In this document: positions 50,054 through 58,270 of the stretch, piece after piece
How positions within the stretch are numbered: the first letter of the stretch is position 1
How the letters are laid out: each line of letters opens with the position of its first letter
NCBI GenBank assembly: GCA_963834725.1
Contig: CAWICN010000001.1
Location: 4,712,001 to 4,776,000, forward strand
Reading direction: 5' to 3'
Length of the DNA: 64,000 bases
Origin: PALSA-693 sp963834725
GTDB taxonomy: Bacteria; Actinomycetota; Acidimicrobiia; Acidimicrobiales; Palsa-688
Notes under the pieces: generated by a model
Databases searched by the model: none
What the model was told of the DNA's origin: nothing
The model's input: only the letters and a program-made list of their open reading frames with translations
Translations under genes and position numbers: made by a program

Positions 50054-50671
50054 TTACTCGCGGGGCGCCCGAAAACGGGACTGGAATTCGCTGGTCGTAT
50101 TGGTGATCGGGAAGGGCTCATCCGGCACGGCCAGTCCGAGCCGGGTACAGATCGGGTCCCAGCCGTCGGACGTCTGCCACTCGAGGAGCTGATCGGGCGG
50201 CACCCTGGCCCGCACAGCATCGTTGTGGCGCTCGAAGGCGGCCATCATCGCGGTAGGATCGTCGAACTTGTCGCAGAACCGGTCGCGAAGCAGGGCGCGC
50301 ACCGCTTCGATCCACGATCCCGGCTCTTGGCTCATTCGATCGAGTCCTATGAATATTGTGTTCGACGCGCTGCGATACCAGTCCTCCGCCTCGCGAACCG
50401 AGAGGATCACTAAGGCATTGGGATTCGCGGCCAGCAACTCAGGCCAGAAGCTGGCACCGGGCCAATCGACCACTGCAGAGAACGAGCTCAACAGGACGTT
50501 CCAGTCGACCGGTCTGCCATAGATCGCGTCAGACCAGCCCTCGATCTGCGCCCGGTCACGTACCACCTCAAACATGTGATGGCAAGGGCCTCCAAGCAGA
50601 TGCTCAAGAGCGACTTTCAAAGAAAAGGTGCCGGTGCGGCCAACGCCAGCTCCTACCACTTTTAGTGTCAT
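50054..50671 (-). CDS. Sulfotransferase-family protein
   Basis: 205 residues from ATG 50671 with GGGGAGGG 3-10 nt upstream. The N-terminus LKVVGAGVGRTGTFSLKVAL is the 5'-PSB loop that binds the phosphosulfate of PAPS, followed by LLGGPCHHMFEV, VDWPGASFWPELLAANPNAL and VILSVREAEDWYRS (the 3'-PB motif). This is the short sulfotransferase-like family that is widespread in actinobacteria and often mis-annotated. Its acceptor is unknown. Cytoplasmic, no membrane segment. Confidence 0.88.
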   Translation of the reverse strand: MTLKVVGAGVGRTGTFSLKVALEHLLGGPCHHMFEVVRDRAQIEGWSDAIYGRPVDWNVLLSSFSAVVDWPGASFWPELLAANPNALVILSVREAEDWYRSASNTIFIGLDRMSQEPGSWIEAVRALLRDRFCDKFDDPTAMMAAFERHNDAVRARVPPDQLLEWQTSDGWDPICTRLGLAVPDEPFPITNTTSEFQSRFRAPRE

Positions 50672-50744
50672 CACCCCTCCCCTGACTCATCAAACACCAG
50701 GCGGTCGAAACCATAGCGAAGGTGGCCGCCCTCCGCGGCGGGCC

Positions 50745-51275
50745 TCAATCGCCCGTGACCCCATCGATCGTCTCTCGCACGAGATCCGCGTGTCCGTTGT
50801 GCCGGGCGTACTCCTCGATCATGTGCAGGAAGATCCAGCGGAGGTCACGTTCGCGCTCAGGATGGTCACCCCGGCTCGGTACCACGTCGTCGAGTGACCG
50901 CCGGGCTACGGCAGCTCGGGCCGCCTCGCACTCCCTCTCGTAGGCAGTGAGGTCTGCCTCGGCGTCGGCGTCATCGATCGCCTCAAAGTCCAGTCCAACG
51001 CCATCGGGGTCATAGGGGAACGCCAGGTCCTCTCCCGCCCCGTGCATCCGGAACCACCACCGCTCGACCTCGAGCATGTGCCGGACCAGGCCCAACAGCG
51101 AGAGACGCGAGGGCGGCACGGGGCGCCGCTTTAGCTCCTGCGCACTGAGACCGGCACACTTCATGACCAGAGTGGCACGGTGATAGTCGAGCCACTGCTC
51201 GAGGGCGGTGCGCTCGTTCGCCAGCAGGTCTGGTTCGACGCGATCGGTCGCGGGTGCTCTCCACATCTCGGTCAT
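50745..51275 (-). CDS. DinB/DUF664-family protein
   Basis: 176 residues from ATG 51275. A four-helix bundle with putative metal-binding His residues: SLLGLVRHMLEVERWWF (first His) and EEYARHNGHADLVRETIDG (the second pair). The latter motif is typical of the DUF664 branch of the DinB superfamily, which includes mycothiol-dependent enzymes. No partner genes give a substrate. It follows the sulfotransferase-like gene's direction, with the amidase upstream, but gaps above 70 nt suggest separate transcription. Confidence 0.88.
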   Translation of the reverse strand: MTEMWRAPATDRVEPDLLANERTALEQWLDYHRATLVMKCAGLSAQELKRRPVPPSRLSLLGLVRHMLEVERWWFRMHGAGEDLAFPYDPDGVGLDFEAIDDADAEADLTAYERECEAARAAVARRSLDDVVPSRGDHPERERDLRWIFLHMIEEYARHNGHADLVRETIDGVTGD

Positions 51276-51391
51276 GGCCCCACTCCACCACAGTTGCGGC
51301 CCTACCCCACCACCTCGGGAGGAGGAGCGCCGATGATCTAAAGCGCGAGCGGCACATCGTGCTTTCCGGTCCCGCCGGGCGGGCAACGTGC

Positions 51392-52801
51392 CTACAACAC
51401 CGGCATTCTGTCGGCCCACGGCAACGCGGACTCGAGTTGCGACGCCACCGCCAGCAGCCTGGCCTCGCCCCAGGGTCCGCCGACGAGTTGCACGCCCACC
51501 GGGAGGCCGGCCGGCGAGGTGTGCGTGGGCAGTGATATGGCGGGGAGCCCGACGATGTTGAACGTCGAGGTGAAGGCGACCATCTGCAGCACGACGTGAG
51601 CGGTGCCACCGGCGTGAGCGTGGGCTGCGGCCATCACCGAGCCGGCTTCAGGCGGCTCGATGGTCAGGGTCGGGGTGACGAGCAGGTCCCAGGCCGAGCC
51701 CCACCGCGCCACATAGGAACGACTTACCTGCTGCAGCCGATGGACGGCTGCCATGTAGGTCAGGCTGTCGGTGCTCTCGGCATGCTTGCGGCCGGCTTGA
51801 ATGTGTGGTTCGGCTCGCTCCCAGTCGATGCCCTCGTAGTCCGCGAGGCCGGAGTTGACAATCTGGACAAAGGCGGCGGCGGCTTCGTGGGGGAGCGGCA
51901 TGTCGGCCTCCACCACGGCGTGGCCGAAGCCCTCCAGGGCGACCGCTGCCGCCTCGGCGGCTTCAACACAGGTCGGGTCGACCGGAAGACCGCGCGGAGC
52001 CGTCGTCGCGAGCCCGATGCGCAGTGGTCCCGGGTCGGCGCCGACCTCGTCGACAAACGATCGTTCCGGGGCGGGGGCGTTGTACCAGCAGCCGGCGTCA
52101 GGTCCGCTGATGAGGTCCAACACGGCCGCGCTATCGGCGACGTCGCGTGTGAGCACTCCCTCGACCGCCCCGCCCTCCCAGGAGGTAGAGCGGGCCGGGA
52201 CCCGGCCGCGGCTGACTTTGAGCCCCACCAGCCCGCAGCACGATGCCGGGATCCGGATCGACCCGCCGCCGTCGTTACCGTGCGCGATCGGAAACATGCC
52301 GGCGGCGGTCGCCGCGCCCGCTCCGCCGCTCGAGCCGCCAGGAGTTCGAGCCAGGTTCCAGGGGTTGCGGGTGACACCGTAACGGAGATTCTCCGTCGCC
52401 GTGAGTGGACCGAACTCAGGAGTGTTCGTCCGCCCGGTGAGGGTGAACCCACCGCGCTCGAAGGCCTCCACGACCAGGTCGCTGGCGTCTGACAGCTCCT
52501 CTGGAGCAGCCCAGGATCCATAAGTAACCGGCCAGCCGGCGACCGAAGTGAGGTCCTTGATCGGCATGGGGACGCCATAGAAGGGGGGCAGGTCATCGGG
52601 GTCGGCGCCCACCAGCTCGTCGGCCTTTCGTCGGGCCGTATCTCGAGCCTGATCGTCGTTGCGCCAGATAACCGCGTTGACCGCGCCGTTGAGCGCGTCC
52701 ACGCGTGCCAGGTAGTGGTCGAGCACTTCGACCGGGCTCACCTCTTTGATGCGAACCTTGGCGGCGACGGTGCGAGCGGTGGCAAAGTCGAGTTCCCCCA
52801 T
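51392..52801 (-). CDS. Amidase-signature family amidase
   Basis: 469 residues. The Ser-cisSer-Lys triad is visible: Lys in MPIKDLTSVAGWP, cis-Ser in GGSSGGAGAATAAGM and the nucleophile in HGNDGGGSIRIPASC. The usual family length and GatA-like order are kept, but there are no gatB/gatC neighbours, so a stand-alone amide or nitrile-pathway hydrolase is more likely than tRNA amidation. Start ATG 52801 is supported by TACCGT 6 nt upstream. It is divergent from the zinc-ribbon protein. Confidence 0.94.
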   Translation of the reverse strand: MGELDFATARTVAAKVRIKEVSPVEVLDHYLARVDALNGAVNAVIWRNDDQARDTARRKADELVGADPDDLPPFYGVPMPIKDLTSVAGWPVTYGSWAAPEELSDASDLVVEAFERGGFTLTGRTNTPEFGPLTATENLRYGVTRNPWNLARTPGGSSGGAGAATAAGMFPIAHGNDGGGSIRIPASCCGLVGLKVSRGRVPARSTSWEGGAVEGVLTRDVADSAAVLDLISGPDAGCWYNAPAPERSFVDEVGADPGPLRIGLATTAPRGLPVDPTCVEAAEAAAVALEGFGHAVVEADMPLPHEAAAAFVQIVNSGLADYEGIDWERAEPHIQAGRKHAESTDSLTYMAAVHRLQQVSRSYVARWGSAWDLLVTPTLTIEPPEAGSVMAAAHAHAGGTAHVVLQMVAFTSTFNIVGLPAISLPTHTSPAGLPVGVQLVGGPWGEARLLAVASQLESALPWADRMPVL

Positions 52802-52807
52802 GCGCCG

Positions 52808-52813
52808 ACGGTA
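52808..52813 (-). promoter_or_regulatory. -10 element for a leaderless amidase mRNA
   Basis: TACCGT on the minus strand with a 6-nt spacer to ATG 52801. Confidence 0.55.
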
Positions 52814-52865
52814 GCTCCGGAGTCGAGCGGGGACCGACTCGTGTTTGCGTCCACCCGCCAGGCGC

Positions 52866-52871
52866 GATACT
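52866..52871 (+). promoter_or_regulatory. Possible -10 element for the zinc-ribbon gene
   Basis: GATACT lies 6 nt upstream of ATG 52878, the same spacing as at other starts, although the first base departs from TANNNT. Confidence 0.4.
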
Positions 52872-52877
52872 CAGATG

Positions 52878-53270
52878 ATGAGCGCTGATCGGGTTCGGCT
52901 CTCCCATCGAGCACAGTGCAGCGTGTGCGGAAGCGTCATCGAATCTCTCCATCCGTGGGACTCTGTGACCTGTGCGTGCGGTCGGCTGTCGCTAAGCGGC
53001 GGCCCGGAGCGGCGGCATGTCTACTGGAAGGCGGAGCCGGGCTTGTCATGGACCGATCTCAGCGAGGAGAGTGATGAGACGGATGACGACGACGGCGATG
53101 CCGAGCCAAGCGATGAACCGCCTCCCGGTTCACCTGGCGGTCGGGGCGGTCCGGGCGGTCCGGTGGGTGGTCCTGGAAGTGGTCCGACCGGTCCCGACGG
53201 CGGCCCGGGCGGTTCCGGCGGCAGCCCGGGCGGTCCCGGAGTTGGTCCGGGCCGCCGGCCCGGCGCCTGA
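52878..53270 (+). CDS. Small zinc-ribbon protein with acidic linker and Gly/Pro tail
   Basis: 130 residues from ATG 52878 (ATG 52875 possible). Cysteines at AQCSVCGSV and VTCACGRLSLSGG form a likely four-Cys zinc ribbon in residues 10-40. Next comes an acidic stretch (EESDETDDDDGDAE) and about 50 residues of Gly-Gly-Pro / Gly-Ser-Pro repeats resembling collagen-like or disordered tails. No signal peptide is seen, so the tail is probably cytoplasmic. The function is unknown; ribbon plus acidic region suggests nucleic-acid or protein binding. Confidence 0.7.
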   Translation: MSADRVRLSHRAQCSVCGSVIESLHPWDSVTCACGRLSLSGGPERRHVYWKAEPGLSWTDLSEESDETDDDDGDAEPSDEPPPGSPGGRGGPGGPVGGPGSGPTGPDGGPGGSGGSPGGPGVGPGRRPGA

Positions 53271-53515
53271 CGGGATCGAGACGACCAGCCGTCGGCCCAT
53301 CGCCGGCCGGACCCGGACTTTCGGCCGCGGCGCTCGACTTTTGGAGCCGGAAGACCTCCGATGTACCCGTCCGTCGCCCCCAAAGTGACCGGATCTACCG
53401 GAGGTCGCAGGTCGGTCAGTTCGCCGGCGACCGGTCAGCGGAGCCGTGCTCACCACCATGCCGGCGCCTCCCTTCGCGTCGCCACCCGATGTCGCCGGCA
53501 TTAGAAGTCAGGCAC

Positions 53516-53521
53516 TAGGGT
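53516..53521 (+). promoter_or_regulatory. -10 element for a leaderless LLM oxidoreductase mRNA
   Basis: TAGGGT lies exactly 6 nt upstream of GTG 53528. Confidence 0.6.
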
Positions 53522-53527
53522 GCGCCT

Positions 53528-54415
53528 GTGACAATCGACATTGGCCGCATAGGAATCTGGACATCGGCGCTGGAATCGCAACCAGCCTCGCGGGCGAGGG
53601 AAGCAGCTCAGGAACTCGAAGCGATGGGATTCCCGATGCTGTGGATCAACGAGACGACCGGGCGCGACCCGTTCGTATTGGCCACGATGCTGCTGTCGGC
53701 GACCTCCAGCCTCAAGCTGGCCACTGGCATCGCGAACGTCTACGCCCGCGACGCCCTCACCATGGCCGCCTGCCAGAAGACACTCGCAGAGGCCTACCCG
53801 GGACGGTTTCTCCTGGGGATGGGGGTCAGCAGCCCGGTCCTGGTCGAACGGGTCCGCAAGCACTCCTATGAGAAGCCGCTCAGCTATCTCGCGTCGTATC
53901 TGGACGACATGGACGCAGCCCCGTTCAATGCCGTTGCTCCGGCTGAGGATCCGGGGCGGATCCTGGCCGCGCTCGGACCCAGAATGCTCGAGTTGTCGGC
54001 CTCGCGGGCCAATGGCGCCCACCCATACCTAACGACCCCTGACCACACGCGCAAGGCGAGGGAGATCATCGGTCCCGGCGCCCTGCTCGCTCCCGAACAG
54101 ATGGTGATACTGGAGACTGACCCCGCCGCCGCCCGGGAGATCGGCCGAGCCGCCGTTGGCTTTTATCTCCGCGCCCCGGGATATCTGGCCAACCTCGGGC
54201 GGCTGGGGTTTACCGACCAGGACTGGGCTGACCCCAAGGCGGCATCGGATCGCCTCGTCGACGGCGTCGTCGCCTGGGGCGATATCGACACGATCGCCCG
54301 GCACGTCAACGAACATCACGACGCCGGCGCCGACCACGTCTGTGTGCAGGTGCTGGCGGCCACCCGTGAGCTTCCGGTCAGCCAGTGGCGAGAACTCGCC
54401 GCCGCCCTCCTCTAG
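53528..54415 (+). CDS. Luciferase-like (LLM) F420-dependent-type oxidoreductase
   Basis: 295 residues. A TIM-barrel of the bacterial luciferase-like family: RIGIWTSALESQPASRAREA, AMGFPMLWINETTGRDPFVL, LKLATGIANVYARDALTMAA, GRFLLGMGVSSPVLVE and VAWGDIDTIARHVNEHHDAG are the recurrent blocks of the actinobacterial subfamily that uses coenzyme F420. The substrate is unknown and no partner gene is adjacent. Start GTG 53528 rests on the -10 spacing. Confidence 0.9.
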   Translation: MTIDIGRIGIWTSALESQPASRAREAAQELEAMGFPMLWINETTGRDPFVLATMLLSATSSLKLATGIANVYARDALTMAACQKTLAEAYPGRFLLGMGVSSPVLVERVRKHSYEKPLSYLASYLDDMDAAPFNAVAPAEDPGRILAALGPRMLELSASRANGAHPYLTTPDHTRKAREIIGPGALLAPEQMVILETDPAAAREIGRAAVGFYLRAPGYLANLGRLGFTDQDWADPKAASDRLVDGVVAWGDIDTIARHVNEHHDAGADHVCVQVLAATRELPVSQWRELAAALL

Positions 54416-54463
54416 GAGGGCACCGACCGCTGACCTTTCCCCGTGGATTAGGGCCTGGGCGGG

Positions 54464-54916
54464 TTGATCCTCAAGGAGCGGCCGGTCGCCCCACCGTGGA
54501 CCAAGGATTACGACGCGGTCGAGGGGGAGGGGCCGACCACGTGGGCGAGACGCTTGGACGTCTCGAACTGGGGGCTCATCGCGGCCCGTAGTGGCAGTCA
54601 ATCGCTCGGTGGCGCGGTCGTAGCGTTCTACACCGCCGATCTCCACCTTCTCGACGAACGAACTGACCTGGCGGTCCTTTGCGATATCCGAATACACCCG
54701 GAACAGCGCGACCATGGGATCGGACGTCTTCCTTTAGAGAAGTCGAGCAAAGGGCCGGGGTTCGTGGCTGCCGCCTTCTGAAGATCGAACCCCAGAACGT
54801 CAATGTGCCGGCCTGCCGCTTCTACGTGAGCATGGGGTGCACGTTGGCGTCGATCGACAGCCTCGTATCCCGACCTCCCCGAGGAAGTGCGCCTCATGTG
54901 GGCCAAGCCGCTTTGA
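54464..54916 (+). pseudogene. Decayed GNAT acetyltransferase
   Basis: Three frames must be joined. Frame one has WGLIAARSGSQSLGGAVVAF and DLAVLCDIRIHPEQRDHGIG. After a frameshift near 54728, frame two has FREVEQRAGVRGCRLLKIEP and NVPACRFYVSMGC. After a second near 54862, frame three ends YPDLPEEVRLMWAKPL at a TGA (54914). All are standard GNAT blocks in the right order. The 23-bp minisatellite starts 60 nt downstream. Confidence 0.85.
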
Positions 54917-54975
54917 GCCGCCGAATCCGCGATCGAGGTGTTCGTCGGCTGTATGACGCGCCGCGCCAGCGTCCT

Positions 54976-55203
54976 GCCTGACCGGCGCACTGGGCAATGC
55001 CTGACCGGCGCACTGGGCAATGCCTGACCGGCGCACTGGGCAATGCCTGACCGGCGCACTGGGCAATGCCTGACCGGCGCACTGGGCAATGCCTGATCGG
55101 CGCACTGGGCAATGCCTGATCGGCGCACTGGGCAATGCCTGATCGGCGCACTGGGCAATGCCTGACCGGCGCACTGGGCAATGCCTGACCGGCGCACTGC
55201 AAT
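54976..55203 (+). repeat. Minisatellite, 23-bp unit, ten copies
   Basis: Unit GCCTGACCGGCGCACTGGGC plus AAT, at 54976, 54999, 55022, 55045, 55068, 55091, 55114, 55137, 55160 and a final 21-bp copy at 55183. Copies 6-8 share a C-to-T change at unit position 7. There are no spacers, so it is not a CRISPR array. It lies between two pseudogenes. Confidence 0.97.
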
Positions 55204-55233
55204 GATGGACACCGAGATGAGAAAGGACCGGCC

Positions 55234-55543
55234 ATGACCGACATCGACCTCGAGACCATCACGTGCGAAGTCCTCGAGGACCACATCGCACTTGGTCCGA
55301 CTCGAAATCCCGCCGGTGAACGCCCACTCGGCTCGGATGCTGACTGACATCCCGACCATGTTCGATAGCTCGTTGCCATTCGCATGGCGAAGGGCTCGCT
55401 GAATGCCATCGAGGAGATGGGCTTGGCACGACGGCTACCGGTACGAACAGAATCTCACGGGAGAGCTGCGCAAGACCGAGGACTCCCGGGAGGCCATGCG
55501 GGCCTTCGTCGAGAAGCAGTCGCCGGTGTTCAAGGGCCGCTAG
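55234..55543 (+). pseudogene. Enoyl-CoA hydratase/isomerase remnant
   Basis: Joining frames gives MTDIDLETITCEVLEDHIAL, RLEIPPVNAHSARMLTDIPT, then a jump to the C-terminal region WHDGYRYEQNLTGELRKTED and AMRAFVEKQSPVFKGR before TAG 55541. These are the beginning and end of a crotonase-fold protein (normally about 260 residues). The middle, including the oxyanion-hole region, is deleted, and at least two frameshifts are present. Confidence 0.8.
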
Positions 55544-55553
55544 TGATTCGGAA

Positions 55554-55910
55554 ATGACTTCAGGGATGCCACAAGTCGTGGATACCCGGGCGCTGGCGGC
55601 TCAAGCGCGGGATCTGGGTGCGCAATGGAGCCTGAGTGGCGACCGGGAGCTTGAAGCCAATGTGGTCCATATCCCCGCAGGGGAGGCGATCGCAGAGCAC
55701 CTCGGCCGCCTTGACGTGGTTGTGGTGGGGGTGGCCGGAGAAGGGTTCATGCGCATCGACGGAGAGCCCTACGAGCTGCGGGCGGGTCTCTTGATCTTCG
55801 TGCCCCGCGGTTCGACTCGGTCATTCCAGGCCGGGTTGTCCGGCCTGACCTACTTGACCCTCCACCGGCGGCGGGAAGAGGGATTGGCCATGGGGCCGAC
55901 GCGGACCTGA
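55554..55910 (+). CDS. Cupin-domain protein
   Basis: 118 residues. One beta-barrel domain: LEANVVHIPAGEAIAEHLG (first cupin motif, with one His and Glu), VVVVGVAGEGFMRIDGEPYE and LIFVPRGSTRSFQAGLSGLT (second motif, in which the usual His is replaced). With the metal ligands incomplete it may be a binding protein instead of an enzyme. ATG 55554 and ATG 55566 are both possible starts. It follows the enoyl-CoA hydratase remnant by 10 nt. Confidence 0.82.
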   Translation: MTSGMPQVVDTRALAAQARDLGAQWSLSGDRELEANVVHIPAGEAIAEHLGRLDVVVVGVAGEGFMRIDGEPYELRAGLLIFVPRGSTRSFQAGLSGLTYLTLHRRREEGLAMGPTRT

Positions 55911-56177
55911 CAGGTACAGGAATCGGGGTCCGCTTGCCCTGATCCCGGCAGCCCCTGATCAGGGGTGACGGCGACGGACGGGTCATGGCGCTTGGCTGGG
56001 TCCGGTCTCAGGTGTGGCGTCGGCCACGCCATAGTCCCGCCGTAGTCGACGGGGCGGCAGACCCGCGCCGCCGCCAGCCGAGAGAGGAACCCGGGGGGAA
56101 ACGGAGCCATCCCCGAATACGGCGGCGCGCTGACCTCGTGGCCCTCGCCCAGGACGACGCATCTCCGCGGTCCCGTC

Positions 56178-56183
56178 TAGTCT
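56178..56183 (+). promoter_or_regulatory. -10 element for a leaderless PAS-protein mRNA
   Basis: TAGTCT with the 6-nt spacer to ATG 56190. Confidence 0.55.
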
Positions 56184-56189
56184 CGGCTT

Positions 56190-56648
56190 ATGGCTTCCAA
56201 CACACCCAAAGAGGATGAGTTTGACCGGGGCCTGCTGGGCGAGGTCGTCGATCGAGCGCCCGACGCCGTGATAATCGTCGATGCTCAGGGCCGGATCTGC
56301 TATTGGAACGCCGGGGCGGAGCGAATCTTCGGATTCCCTCCCGGCGCGGCGGTGGGCGAGTCTCTGGACATCATCGTCCCTGAACGACTTCAGGAACGGC
56401 ACTGGACGGGGTTCAACCGGGCGGTCAGCACCGGCACCAGTCGTTATGGCGCGGCGGACATGCTTGCAGTTCCGGCGAGGACCCAGGACGGGCGGACCAT
56501 CTCCATCGAATTCACGGTCGTCCTGCTGCCGGACGGCGATTCGATCGGTCACATCGCCGCCGTGGTACGGGACGTGACCGCCCGACGCTCTCTCGAGCTC
56601 GAGTTGCGGGGCCGGATTCGCGAGCTGGAGGAAGCCGAGCCGGGATAA
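56190..56648 (+). CDS. Stand-alone PAS-domain protein
   Basis: 152 residues, essentially one PAS/PAC sensor: VVDRAPDAVIIVDAQGRICY, WNAGAERIFGFPPGAAVGES, the PERLQERHWTGFNRA loop and IAAVVRDVTARRSLELELRG, which leads into a short coiled coil. No kinase, GGDEF or DNA-binding domain follows, and no partner gene is adjacent. It may sense a small ligand or redox state and act through protein contacts. The start is supported by the -10 spacing. Confidence 0.9.
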   Translation: MASNTPKEDEFDRGLLGEVVDRAPDAVIIVDAQGRICYWNAGAERIFGFPPGAAVGESLDIIVPERLQERHWTGFNRAVSTGTSRYGAADMLAVPARTQDGRTISIEFTVVLLPDGDSIGHIAAVVRDVTARRSLELELRGRIRELEEAEPG

Positions 56649-56763
56649 GGGTCTGGCCCAGACGGACGCCAACGCGTCGTGCCGTCGAAGCCGGCCGTCG
56701 TGAGGCAGGGCCGGTCCCATGCTCCTTGACTGGGGACCCGTGGACCGGGAGGCCCGATCGGGG

Positions 56764-57162
56764 TCAGTCGATGATGGGAATGCAATCGGAGCCGCAGCCG
56801 GTGCCCGTCCTCCCGGCGGGCTGGCCGGGGCGATGCAACACGGCGCGCGTCGGCATCAAGGCCAGCATGGCCTGCCCGTCGACATCCAGAGTGGAAGCCG
56901 TGCCGTCGACTATCAGGCTGTATCCGCCAGATTCTGCCGGCGGCCACAACAAGGTCACGTTGCGACGGCCCTGGGCTTCGGACGCCTTCCAACCGCCGGG
57001 GGCCGCTACGAGAAGGCGGGAGTCGTCCCACCGCACGGTCGGGGAGCAGCTGCAGTGGGGACGGTCGTCTCCGGTGACAGTAAGCAGATACGGCTCGGTG
57101 GCGGTTCCGTCGATCTCGTGATGGAGTCGTTGGAGCGCCAGCCTCGTGGCCACACGCGCCAT
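56764..57162 (-). CDS. FMN-binding split-barrel (PPOX-like) protein
   Basis: 132 residues from ATG 57162. The order EPYLLTVTGDDRPHCSCSPT, WDDSRLLVAAPGGWKASEAQ and RRNVTLLWPPAESGGYSLIV fits the pyridoxamine-phosphate-oxidase-like split barrel: substrate-side strand, dimer strand with the conserved K/R-x-x-N loop, then VDGTAS. These small proteins bind FMN, F420 or heme. The longer open frame upstream belongs to the decayed MBL gene region. No start signal is obvious. Confidence 0.65.
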   Translation of the reverse strand: MARVATRLALQRLHHEIDGTATEPYLLTVTGDDRPHCSCSPTVRWDDSRLLVAAPGGWKASEAQGRRNVTLLWPPAESGGYSLIVDGTASTLDVDGQAMLALMPTRAVLHRPGQPAGRTGTGCGSDCIPIID

Positions 57163-57254
57163 AGTAGCCAGGGACCGGCACCCTGACGCGCGTCGAACCC
57201 TCTCGACCCTCTCGACCCTCTCGAACTCGCGCCGAGGTCGGTTGTGCCCCTTTT

Positions 57255-57624
57255 CGCTGGAGCCTCGTCCAGCCCGGGGAGCGTGTAGCTGTCCGAGGCT
57301 CGGGCTGTCTCCAGCTCGATGCGTTGGGTGAACACAGGTCTTCCGAGCAGGATGGGGTTCCCGCCCCAGTGGTCGAAATGCAGGTGGCAGTTGGCAACGC
57401 AACGAACGTCGTCGCTCGTGCGTCCGAGGGCTGCCAGAGCAGCGTCATGCTGTTTCGACTAGGTAGTGCGCGTCCACATCCGGATGCGAGCCCATGCCGG
57501 TGTCGACGAGCAGGGCGCCGTCTGACAGCTCAACCAGGTAACCGAGGCACGGCTCCACGTGACCTCGGCCTGTCTCCGTCTCGCTTCCGGGGCGAACGAA
57601 GGAGCCAAAGTCCACGCGCCGCAC
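57255..57624 (-). pseudogene. Metallo-beta-lactamase-fold hydrolase remnant
   Basis: One frame from GTG 57624 reads VRRVDFGSFVRPGSETETGR and GYLVELSDGALLVDTGMGSH before a stop. A second frame continues ALGRTSDDVRCVANCHLHFD, with the HLHFDHWGG zinc motif (near 57380), and TQRIELETARASDSY, then loses similarity. The second half of the enzyme is missing. It appears to be a lactonase-like MBL gene that has lost its frame and its 3' part. Confidence 0.75.
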
Positions 57625-57784
57625 CGGATGGGCTCGACACCACGGTTGGCTCTACGTCCATCATGGCTCCAGTCTGCCGCCGAGCAGCCGGCGCCCGTCA
57701 CGCCGGAACGTCGGGTGAGATTTGCACCCTGGGCGAGCGCGGTCCCGGTTGACACCACTGCAAGCGTGAGGGAAGGTACCTGCC

Positions 57785-58270
57785 ATGGTCGACGACGCCC
57801 GTGACGCCATGCGCATGACCGACGACGAGGTCGAGGCCTTCCTGGCTGTCGGCCGGCGGGTCCAGGTGGCCACGCGTGATGGTGGCGGCCGGATTGACCT
57901 GGTGCCCATGTCATATTTGTTCTGGACCGGGCGCCTGGCCCTGTGGACCGACCCGGCCTCTCAGAAGATCCGTAACTTGCGGCGCGACCCGCACGTCGCC
58001 TGCCTGGTGGAGGCGGGGGACCGATTCGAGGACTTCCGGGCCGTGCAGCTCCGGGGCCGAGCCGAGGTGATCGACGACCTCGACAGCTCTCGCCAGGCTG
58101 GCGAGCTGCTTTTTGCCCGCTACGGGACGGAACCGCTCACCAACGAGGCTCGGTCGGCCGCCGCCGCGCTCGCCCCCGAGCGGGTGGTCGTCGTGGTTCA
58201 CCCCGACAGGGTCGTGTCCTGGGACCACCGCAAGCTGGGCGGGATCACGCCGGAAGAAGTCGGGCACTGA
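57785..58270 (+). CDS. Pyridoxamine 5'-phosphate oxidase-family protein
   Basis: 161 residues from ATG 57785 with a GAGGGAAGG ribosome site upstream. The split barrel is clear: RRVQVATRDGGGRIDLVPMS, YLFWTGRLALWTDPASQKIR, NLRRDPHVACLVEAGDRFED and FRAVQLRGRAEVIDDLD. It is typical of actinobacterial F420/FMN-binding PPOX proteins. Its last eight codons (ITPEEVGH and stop) are the first unit of the 33-bp minisatellite that runs on downstream. Confidence 0.9.
   Translation: MVDDARDAMRMTDDEVEAFLAVGRRVQVATRDGGGRIDLVPMSYLFWTGRLALWTDPASQKIRNLRRDPHVACLVEAGDRFEDFRAVQLRGRAEVIDDLDSSRQAGELLFARYGTEPLTNEARSAAAALAPERVVVVVHPDRVVSWDHRKLGGITPEEVGH

Noticed and set aside
54976..55203. CRISPR-like array
   Set aside because: Units are contiguous 23-mers with no spacers and no cas genes nearby.
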